Source of the DNA: Lutibacter oceani
GTDB taxonomy: Bacteria; Bacteroidota; Bacteroidia; Flavobacteriales; Flavobacteriaceae
Reading direction: 5' to 3'
Assembly: GCF_003384935.1 (NCBI RefSeq)
Contig: NZ_QTTQ01000011.1
Location: 310,001-374,000, forward strand
Length of the DNA: 64,000 nt
Both the position numbers and the translations under genes were made by a program. Below, in pieces: positions 34,917 to 41,772 of this stretch. Position 1 is the first letter of the stretch. Each line of letters starts with the position of its first letter. The notes beneath the pieces were generated by a model, which made no database searches, was not told the DNA's origin, and saw nothing but the letters and a program-made list of their open reading frames with translations.

Positions 34917-36569
34917 TTATAAAAATAGTGTTGGAATAAAATAACTAAATACTAAAATTGCAAAGAAAAATGCTGAAAGTATATACACTTCTTTAATCAT
35001 AAAGTCAGATTTTTTAAGTTTTATATGCATTCCTTCAACATGCTTAACAGGAACATTTTTAGTGAAAGCCGAAACTATATGCGCAATAACAAATGCTAAA
35101 ATTACACCCGTAAAGTTTAACCAAATCCAAAAAACATCAAAACCTAAATCTATATTAAAAATTTCCTGCATTGTTTTTGAAAACACTAAATTGATTAATA
35201 CAGCACTTATTATTCCTGCATTCATACCAATATGATTTACTTTTTTAGAGAAAAAAGCCAATAAAAAAGTAACTAATACTGGTCCATAAAACACCGATCC
35301 AATTGCATTAATTATTTCAATAACGGCACTTTTACTTCCTCCAAATAAAAAGGATGCTGCAATACAAACAACTCCCCAAAATACAACCGCTCCTTTTGAA
35401 ATAAACATATATTTTTTTGAAGAAAGCATTCCTTTATTTTTACCTCTATTAAAAAAATCTTCAACCGTTACTGCGGATAATGAATTAACTGTTGAGCTTA
35501 ATGAAGACATTGCTGCTGATAAAATTCCAACCATTAAAATACCAATTAATCCATTTGGTAAATATTTAATAATAAAAACAGGAATCATTAAATCTGCTTT
35601 TATGCCATTTCTGGCAAATTCTTCAGGAAAATATTTTTGAGTTGTTAAACTTATATCAGATAAAAAATCTGGTGCAACAGTAATTAATCCTCCAATAATT
35701 AATCCCATTAAACAATAAATTAAAACAACCGGAAAACGAAATAGTCCATTGGCCAATAAAAGTGTTCTAATTGTTTTTTCATTTTTTGCAGACAATAATC
35801 TTTGTGCCTGAGTTTGGTCACAGCCATAATAGGACACATATAAAAAGAAACCGCCAATAATCATAGGCCAAAAACCATATTCATTACCTGCTCCAATTCC
35901 TAAATTAAAATCTATTACTTGCAATCTTTCAGGGTCAAAGCCATTTACCAAACCACCGTGTTCGTGTAATAAACTCCACCCAAAAAACAAGCAAATAATT
36001 AAACCTGCAAAAAGTATTATCATTTGAATAGCATCACCCCAAACTACAGCTTTCATACCTCCTTGCCAAGAATATATAATGGTAATTACACTAATTATTA
36101 ATATTGTATATACATAATCAATGTCTAAAACCGCCTGTAAAATAATGGCTATAGTATATACCATTACACCAGTTCCCAGGGCTCTACTTATTTGAAAAAC
36201 AATACTTAAAATTAACCTAGTTGATGCGCTAAAGCGTTTTTCAACATATTCATAAATACTAACAACTCCCGATCTAAATAATGGCGGAATTATAACAATC
36301 ATTATAAAAAGCATCGCTAAAGGAACTGCAAATTCAAAAGTAAGCCATTTCATACCCCCACCTAATTTTAACCCTACAAAAGCTGGTGCCGAAATAAAAC
36401 TAATTGCAGACAATTGAGTTGCCATAGTTGATAAACTTAAAGGAAACCACCCCAAACTTTTTCCTCCTAAAAAATAATCTTTAGAATCTTTATTTTCTTT
36501 AAAGAAATAACCCATTCCTAAGAAGAAAATAATGTATATCAAAATAATGCTATAATCGAGCCAATTCAT
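34917..36569 (-). CDS. Sodium:solute symporter (SSS/SGLT family)
   Basis: A 550-residue membrane protein with about 13-14 helices, starting MNWLDYSIILIYIIFFLG. Family features are KDYFLGGKSLGWFPLSLSTMATQLSAISF near residues 31-60 and GLIGILMVGILSAAMSSLSSTVNSLSAV, which supplies the Na2-site Ser/Thr. It is the first gene of the operon, 11 bases before the phosphorylase gene, and presumably imports the substrate of that enzyme with sodium. The LacI operator at 36666 lies 97 bases upstream of its start. Confidence 0.92.
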   Translation of the reverse strand: MNWLDYSIILIYIIFFLGMGYFFKENKDSKDYFLGGKSLGWFPLSLSTMATQLSAISFISAPAFVGLKLGGGMKWLTFEFAVPLAMLFIMIVIIPPLFRSGVVSIYEYVEKRFSASTRLILSIVFQISRALGTGVMVYTIAIILQAVLDIDYVYTILIISVITIIYSWQGGMKAVVWGDAIQMIILFAGLIICLFFGWSLLHEHGGLVNGFDPERLQVIDFNLGIGAGNEYGFWPMIIGGFFLYVSYYGCDQTQAQRLLSAKNEKTIRTLLLANGLFRFPVVLIYCLMGLIIGGLITVAPDFLSDISLTTQKYFPEEFARNGIKADLMIPVFIIKYLPNGLIGILMVGILSAAMSSLSSTVNSLSAVTVEDFFNRGKNKGMLSSKKYMFISKGAVVFWGVVCIAASFLFGGSKSAVIEIINAIGSVFYGPVLVTFLLAFFSKKVNHIGMNAGIISAVLINLVFSKTMQEIFNIDLGFDVFWIWLNFTGVILAFVIAHIVSAFTKNVPVKHVEGMHIKLKKSDFMIKEVYILSAFFFAILVFSYFIPTLFL

Positions 36570-36665
36570 ATTATTTAGTTTTTTATTAATTGAATAAATG
36601 GTGAAACAAATGTAAATTTAGTATAACAACCTTTTAGATTTTACAAAAAAAAGTTCATTTTCAAT

Positions 36666-36677
36666 GCAAACGTTTGC
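36666..36677. promoter_or_regulatory. LacI-family operator between symporter and regulator genes
   Basis: GCAAACGTTTGC is a perfect 12-base palindrome with a central CG, the classic LacI/GalR-type operator core. It lies 35 bases before the regulator start and 97 bases before the symporter start, in the 142-base shared region, so it can control both directions. Confidence 0.85.
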
Positions 36678-36711
36678 GGGAATATTTGAAATATATTTTT
36701 ATTTTTGATTT

Positions 36712-37746
36712 ATGAAAAAAAAGATTTGCACTTTAAAAGAGTTGGCGCTAAAACTTAATTTATCTATTTCAACAGTATCCAGAGCTTTAAATAATCATCC
36801 TGACATAAGCAATGAAACCAAGTTAAAAGTAGTAAATCTGGCTAATAAGCTAAATTATACTCCCAATTTATTTGCCCAAGGTTTTAGAAAAAATAAAACA
36901 AATATGATTGGTGTTATTTTACCAAATGTTACACATTACTTTAGTGCTACCATTTTAAAGGGAATTTTAAAACAAGCGGAAGTTAAAGGATATAGAGTGT
37001 TTATTACAGAATCTAACAACAATGTAAAAAAACAGAGTGAAATGTTACATACAATGATGCAATTTGGTGTAGATGGCATCCTTATGAGCATTTCAAAAAA
37101 GACTAAAAACATTAAAGATATTTTAGATTTATTAGATAAAATACCAATTGTTTTGTTTGATAAGGTTTCATATAAAATACCTTGTACTCAAATTGTGGTA
37201 AATGAAGAAGAAGCTTCTTTTAAAGCTATTGAACATTTAATTCATACTGGAAAAAAAAGAATTGCAATTATTAAAGAAGATGAATTTTCTTTTAGTTCTG
37301 AAAGAAGATTTGAAGGTTACTTAAGAGCTTTAAAAGAAAACGCTATTGATATAGATAAAAATTTAATAATTAGCTGTGAAGATTTATCGTTAGAACAAGG
37401 TAGAAGAATGACTAAATTATTATTAGGCCTTAAAAATAAACCTGATGCTATTTTTGCAATTACAGATACTGCAGCAATAGGTGTTATTAAAACCTTAAAA
37501 AAGTTCAACATTAAAATCCCTGAAGACATTGCAGTAATTGGTTTTAGTAATTCATTACATTCAACCATTATTGAACCAAAATTAACTACAGTTGATCAAC
37601 CTGGAGAAAAAATTGGAAAAACTGCTATCGAATATTTAGTTAAAGAAATAGAAAGTTCTGAAGCCTATGTTTCAAGTAAAACAATTGAGATTAAAACAAC
37701 TCTTATTGTAAGAGATTCTTCATTAAAAACAACAAGTTTTATATAG
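36712..37746 (+). CDS. LacI-family transcriptional regulator
   Basis: A 344-residue repressor. The N-terminal HTH (about 5-50) reads TLKELALKLNLSISTVSRAL, followed by the hinge helix KLNYTPNLFAQGFRKNKTNMIGVILPN. A periplasmic-binding-protein-like effector domain (about 62-335) has DGILMSISKKTKN, PIVLFDKVSYKI, AIFAITDTAAIGV and VIGFSNSLHSTIIEPKLTTV. Divergent from the symporter-phosphorylase-kinase operon, it is the obvious regulator through the palindrome at 36666. The effector is likely the imported glycoside or a breakdown product. Its 3' end overlaps the convergent oxidoreductase gene by 8 bases. Confidence 0.95.
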   Translation: MKKKICTLKELALKLNLSISTVSRALNNHPDISNETKLKVVNLANKLNYTPNLFAQGFRKNKTNMIGVILPNVTHYFSATILKGILKQAEVKGYRVFITESNNNVKKQSEMLHTMMQFGVDGILMSISKKTKNIKDILDLLDKIPIVLFDKVSYKIPCTQIVVNEEEASFKAIEHLIHTGKKRIAIIKEDEFSFSSERRFEGYLRALKENAIDIDKNLIISCEDLSLEQGRRMTKLLLGLKNKPDAIFAITDTAAIGVIKTLKKFNIKIPEDIAVIGFSNSLHSTIIEPKLTTVDQPGEKIGKTAIEYLVKEIESSEAYVSSKTIEIKTTLIVRDSSLKTTSFI

Positions 37747-38944
37747 ATTTAGCTACAATCCAAGCTCCTGTCCAAGCATTTTGAAAATTAAATCCGCCTG
37801 TAACAGCATCAATATTAAGAACTTCACCGGCAAAAAATAAATTTGAATGTAATTTACTTTCAAAACGTTTAAAATTAATTTCTTTTAAATCTATTCCACC
37901 GGCAGTTACAAATTCATCTTTAAAAGTACTTTTTCCATGTACTTTAAAAACACTTTGAGTTAATTGTTTTGAAATATCTTCTAACTGTTTATTACTTAAT
38001 TGCGCCCATTGAGAATCTGATGAAATTTGAGAAGCAACTATCATTTTCTCCCAAAATCGTTTTGGGATTTCTTCATAAACTGATTGTAAAATTACTTGCT
38101 TTTTAGCACGTTTTTTCTTTTGAGATTTTAAAAATTCTAAAACTGATTCCTGTTTTTTAGACAACCAATTTACCTCAATTTCAAAATTATACCCCTTCTT
38201 ACTTAATTCAAGTGCTCCCCAAGCTGAGAGTTTTAAAATCCCAGGCCCACTTAAACCCCAATGTGTTATTAACAAAGGTCCTTGTTCTGCTAATTTTGAA
38301 TTTAAAACTTTTACATATGCCTTTGGAACTGAAATTCCTGGAATGTCTTTTAACCTTGCATCATTAATATTAAAAGTAAACAAGGAGGGAACTGGTTTTA
38401 TAATTGTATGACCTAATTCTTCCATTATATTCCAAACTTTAGTATTACTTCCGCTTGCAATCAATAAATAATCGGCAATAAATTCTTCTGTATTTGTTTT
38501 AACAACAAACTGATCATCTTTCTTCTCTATGCAATCAACTCTAGCACTTGTTTTTAAAATAACGCCTGCTTTTTGTGCACTTTCCAAAAAACAATCAATA
38601 ATAGTTTGTGAAGAATTTGATTCTGGAAATATTCTATTATCGTCTTCAATTTTTAATGAAACTCCTCTAGTTGAAAACCACTCCATAGTATCTCCAGTCA
38701 TAAATTGATGAAACGGCCCTAACAATTCCTTTTTACCCCTTGGATAAAACTCCACCAACTCGTTTGGTGTAAAACACGCATGCGTTACATTACATCTTCC
38801 TCCACCACTAACTTTTACTTTTTGTAAAACTTTATTGCTTCCTTCTAAAATTAGTACTTCCAAATCAGGATTGAGTTCTGCTGCGTTTATTGCTGCAAAA
38901 AATCCTGCTGCACCTCCTCCAATTATTATAAATTTTTTCTTCAT
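37739..38944 (-). CDS. NAD(P)/FAD-dependent oxidoreductase, HI0933/BaiN family
   Basis: A 401-residue flavoprotein. The N-terminal FAD-binding GGGAAGFFAAINAAE and the KVSGGGRCNVTH motif are typical of the HI0933 family. The C-terminal AGEVLNIDAVTGGFNFQNAWTGAW closes the FAD site. Homologue BaiN takes part in bile-acid dehydroxylation, but in most bacteria the substrate is unknown. It follows the GYDIA kinase gene by an 87-base gap that holds a REP-like hairpin, so it is probably at the end of the second mevalonate operon or separately expressed. Confidence 0.88.
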   Translation of the reverse strand: MKKKFIIIGGGAAGFFAAINAAELNPDLEVLILEGSNKVLQKVKVSGGGRCNVTHACFTPNELVEFYPRGKKELLGPFHQFMTGDTMEWFSTRGVSLKIEDDNRIFPESNSSQTIIDCFLESAQKAGVILKTSARVDCIEKKDDQFVVKTNTEEFIADYLLIASGSNTKVWNIMEELGHTIIKPVPSLFTFNINDARLKDIPGISVPKAYVKVLNSKLAEQGPLLITHWGLSGPGILKLSAWGALELSKKGYNFEIEVNWLSKKQESVLEFLKSQKKKRAKKQVILQSVYEEIPKRFWEKMIVASQISSDSQWAQLSNKQLEDISKQLTQSVFKVHGKSTFKDEFVTAGGIDLKEINFKRFESKLHSNLFFAGEVLNIDAVTGGFNFQNAWTGAWIVAKSI

Positions 38945-39001
38945 TCAGTTCATCTGTTACTTTTTGTAATTCTAAACTCTTTTTAGAATCAAATTTATGA
39001 G

Positions 39002-39022
39002 AACCTGAAACGAGTTCAGGTT
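39002..39022. repeat. REP-like hairpin
   Basis: Perfect inverted repeat AACCTGAA-ACGAG-TTCAGGTT in the gap between the oxidoreductase and GHMP kinase genes. It resembles short dispersed hairpins common between genes in Flavobacteriaceae, as I recall, and is GC-richer than its surroundings. Confidence 0.6.
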
Positions 39023-39031
39023 TACGTTATT

Positions 39032-39961
39032 TTATAAAATTAAATCTTGATACGAAATTACAGTTTCAAACCCTTTTTGTTTAAAATACTTTGGGGTATC
39101 GGCATTTCCGGTTGCTAAAATAAAATCGCCACCCCAAGCACCTAAACTTTTTGTTTGTCCAAAATAATCCGAAAAGTATTTTTCTTGAACTGTTTTTAGT
39201 TTAATAGTTTTTGAAACAAGCTGCTCATGGTTAATTAGTAGCTTTTCAAATTCTTTCAAATTAGTGCAATTTACAAATGCATCAGTTAATTCTGAAACAT
39301 GCTTTATTTCTGAAGTTAAATTTCCCTTTAACTCTTTAAAACGCTGAATTCCTTCTCTACTATTTTGTTTTTTATTTAAATATATAAAATACAATTGCTC
39401 TTTAAAAACTGGGTTGAAATTTACTTTTTCAATAAATGGATTTACACCATTTCGTGTATATAAAATTGGTGTATTATTTTGTGCACAAGCAATATCATAA
39501 CCACTGCCTCCAAAAGTTTTTTCCAACAATTGATAAGGATTTATCTTTGCCCAATTAGCTAAATTATTTATTAATGTTGAAGAAGTTCCCAACCCCCAGT
39601 TTTTTGGAAAAGTAAGATTGGTTTTTACTATAAATCCATTTTTTGAATTTAAAAATGTAGGATTTAAAACTCTAACTTCTTGTAAAATTTTCATTAAATT
39701 TTCTGCTAGTGTATCATTTCCTCCATCTTCTGTTGCTTCAAAATCAGCTGAAATCAAGCGTAATTTTGGTAAATCAAAAATTGCTTCTAACCAACATTCA
39801 CCTATATTGGTAAAACTTTGCCAAATTAATTGTGGTTCTTTTATTGATTTAATGGTTAAATCCTGTCCACAAGTTGTTGGCACAGCTAAAGATTTTGCAC
39901 CTTCTAACACAAAATATTCACCTGTTAATAATAATTTACCGTTGCTGTAAAATTGTTTCAT
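39032..39961 (-). CDS. GYDIA-family GHMP kinase, candidate phosphomevalonate kinase
   Basis: A 309-residue GHMP-superfamily kinase. The N-terminal segment FYSNGKLLLTGEYFVLEGAKSLAVPT resembles mevalonate-type kinases. The ATP loop is NWGLGTSSTLINNLA, and the name-giving GGSGYDIACAQ lies at about 158-168. The late LGAWGGDFILATG is the third GHMP motif. Position 5 bases after the GIY-YIG gene and near HMG-CoA reductase suggests that it supplies the phosphomevalonate kinase step missing from the 25-27 kb cluster. This assignment is inference; no canonical phosphomevalonate kinase lies in the window. Confidence 0.8.
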   Translation of the reverse strand: MKQFYSNGKLLLTGEYFVLEGAKSLAVPTTCGQDLTIKSIKEPQLIWQSFTNIGECWLEAIFDLPKLRLISADFEATEDGGNDTLAENLMKILQEVRVLNPTFLNSKNGFIVKTNLTFPKNWGLGTSSTLINNLANWAKINPYQLLEKTFGGSGYDIACAQNNTPILYTRNGVNPFIEKVNFNPVFKEQLYFIYLNKKQNSREGIQRFKELKGNLTSEIKHVSELTDAFVNCTNLKEFEKLLINHEQLVSKTIKLKTVQEKYFSDYFGQTKSLGAWGGDFILATGNADTPKYFKQKGFETVISYQDLIL

Positions 39962-39965
39962 TAAT

Positions 39966-40310
39966 CTATCTCCTTTTTTTCAGGTGGTTGAGCGAATTCG
40001 AAACCTTTTTATTGCTAAAATGAGTTTCATTTTTACATTCTGAAAGTTTAGGTAAATCCTTTAATTTATTATTTATTAAAGAAAGTTTCTTCTTCCTGCT
40101 CCAACCTTGAATTTGTTTTTCTCTATAAAAAGCTTCTGATATAGCAGTAAACTCTTCAAAATAAATTAAACTCACAGGTAATCTTTTAGCTGTATGTTTT
40201 GCTCCAACTCCATTTTTATGTTGGGTTAGTCTCAACTCTAAATTTATGGTGCTTCCTGTATAAAATATTCCATCAGCACATTCCAATATGTAAACAAATC
40301 CTTTTTTCAT
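39966..40310 (-). CDS. GIY-YIG domain nuclease
   Basis: A 114-residue single-domain protein. The motif appears as FVYILECADGIFYTGST (VYI ... FYTG), with Arg27 in ELRLTQH and catalytic Glu64 in FYREKQIQGW. It belongs to the UvrC/URI-type GIY-YIG group with no further domain. It sits between HMG-CoA reductase and the GYDIA kinase on the same strand. A 23-base sequence in its 3' end is repeated inverted just upstream of its start, so gene plus repeats may be a small mobile unit. Confidence 0.88.
   Translation of the reverse strand: MKKGFVYILECADGIFYTGSTINLELRLTQHKNGVGAKHTAKRLPVSLIYFEEFTAISEAFYREKQIQGWSRKKKLSLINNKLKDLPKLSECKNETHFSNKKVSNSLNHLKKRR
39983..40005 (+). repeat. Left inverted repeat around the GIY-YIG gene
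   Basis: GGTGGTTGAGCGAATTCGAA and three further bases match the reverse complement of 40320-40342 at 19 of 23 positions. It lies inside the 3' coding end of the nuclease and encodes part of its C-terminal tail (SNSLNHL). Confidence 0.6.
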
Positions 40311-40319
40311 AATATATAT

Positions 40320-40342
40320 GGCTTCGACTCCGCTCAGCCACC
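40320..40342 (-). repeat. Right inverted repeat around the GIY-YIG gene
   Basis: The minus strand reads GGTGGCTGAGCGGAGTCGAA plus three bases, 10 bases upstream of the nuclease start. It is markedly GC-rich in an AT-rich region. With 39983-40005 it forms inverted ends of a 360-base unit. Confidence 0.6.
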
Positions 40343-40346
40343 TCGT

Positions 40347-41624
40347 TTACTTATCGCCCACCAATTTATTATAGGCTTCAACCACAGCATTGTGCGTAAT
40401 GGTTTTATTTTCAAAATAATCAATTAAATACTGTTTTTCTTCATCACTTGCACCTAATTGTTTAATAATATTAGTTAGGTGCATTTTCATATGTCCTTTT
40501 TGAATTCCAGTTGTTGTTAAAGCTCTTAAAGCAGCAAAGTTTTGAGCCAAACCAGCAACTGCTATAATTTCCATCAATTCTTTTGCAGATGGATTATCTA
40601 ACATTTTTAGTGACAATTTTGATAATGGATGTAATTTTGTTAAGCCACCTACTGTTCCTAAAGCTAAAGGAATTTCAATCCAAAATTTAAAAATTCCTTT
40701 TTCTATAGTTGCATTTGTTAAACTTTTATAATGTCCACTTTTAGCCGCATATGCATGTGCTCCTGCTTCAATAGCTCTAAAATCGTTACCTGTAGCAATT
40801 ACAACAGCATCAACACCATTCATAATTCCTTTATTATGAGTAACTGCTCTATGAGGTTCTGCATTAGCAATTTGGATAGCTTGTACAAATTTCTGTGCAA
40901 ACAATGCTGAATTTTCTGCATACAATTCTTCAACTTTACAGCTTACTTCAGCGTGTACCAAACATTCCGGAACGTAGTTGGATAAAATACTCATTACAAT
41001 TTGAATATTCTCTTTTTGGAACTCATTTGCAATAGCTTCTAAACAAGAATTTATAAAGTTTGCCCCCATACTATCCACTGTTTCAAAAGTAACATGTAGC
41101 TGGTAATAATTTTCTAATTCTGAAGTTTTATTACGTAATTCAATAGTTAAAATACCACCACCACGTTTTTTCATGTTTTGGGTAATAGCTTCTGTAACTT
41201 TAAAAAGATTTTCCTTTTTTGAATTAAAATAATTCTCAAGTTCAATAGCATCTCCTTCATACATAAAATGTACCTGACCCACTTTTTTGGTTGAAATAAC
41301 TGAAGCTTTAAATCCACCTCGAGTACTCCAAAATTTTGCCACTAAAGAAGCTGCTGCAACAACAGAACTTTCTTCAATTACCATAGGAATAGTATAATCT
41401 TTTCCGTTTATTACAAAATTTGGTGCAATTCCGAACGGCAAATAAAAGTTTGAAATAGTGTTTTCAATAAAATCATCGTGCAAATCTTGTAATACAGGAT
41501 TAGAGTTCCAATACTGCATTAATACTTGCTTTACTTTTGTATCATTATTAAAAAAATTTGACACCAACCAATCTATCTTTTCTAACTTGGTCAATTTTGA
41601 AAACCCATTAATGGTTTTAGACAT
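40347..41624 (-). CDS. Hydroxymethylglutaryl-CoA reductase, class II (degradative type)
   Basis: Interconverts HMG-CoA and mevalonate; here it surely feeds the mevalonate pathway. The 425-residue class II enzyme shows IEESSVVAAASLVAKFW (catalytic Glu region), HNKGIMNGVDAVVIATGND (catalytic Lys and Asp) and TTGIQKGHMKMH (catalytic His). ATG 41624 (MSKTINGFSKLTK) is chosen. The longer reading from 41651 would overlap the -7 element at 41649-41656. It leads an operon with the GIY-YIG gene and GYDIA kinase. The cofactor (NADH or NADPH) is not evident. Confidence 0.94.
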   Translation of the reverse strand: MSKTINGFSKLTKLEKIDWLVSNFFNNDTKVKQVLMQYWNSNPVLQDLHDDFIENTISNFYLPFGIAPNFVINGKDYTIPMVIEESSVVAAASLVAKFWSTRGGFKASVISTKKVGQVHFMYEGDAIELENYFNSKKENLFKVTEAITQNMKKRGGGILTIELRNKTSELENYYQLHVTFETVDSMGANFINSCLEAIANEFQKENIQIVMSILSNYVPECLVHAEVSCKVEELYAENSALFAQKFVQAIQIANAEPHRAVTHNKGIMNGVDAVVIATGNDFRAIEAGAHAYAAKSGHYKSLTNATIEKGIFKFWIEIPLALGTVGGLTKLHPLSKLSLKMLDNPSAKELMEIIAVAGLAQNFAALRALTTTGIQKGHMKMHLTNIIKQLGASDEEKQYLIDYFENKTITHNAVVEAYNKLVGDK

Positions 41625-41648
41625 TACAATAGCTATTTTATATTTTGA

Positions 41649-41656
41649 CAAAGATA
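41649..41656 (-). promoter_or_regulatory. Predicted -7 element of the HMG-CoA reductase operon
   Basis: Minus-strand TATCTTTG matches TAnnTTTG, 24 bases before the ATG at 41624, in the region divergent from the peptidase gene. Confidence 0.55.
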
Positions 41657-41772
41657 AATTATTAAATGTAAAAAAAGTTAAAATTACTAAATGTGGATTT
41701 TTATGATTTATTTCAGGTTCATTTTGCGAAATTTTTCTTAAACTTGAAAATTCTTTTAAGAAATCGTAATTA

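Noticed and set aside
36700-36707. TATTTTTG just before the LacI-type gene as its -7 element
   Set aside because: It ends only 4 bases before the ATG, so transcription would begin inside the coding region. The real start signal is probably further upstream, near the operator.
39618-39950. Plus-strand frame of 110 codons opposite the GYDIA kinase
   Set aside because: It is the complement of the ATP-binding region of the kinase. It has no independent start context or family features.
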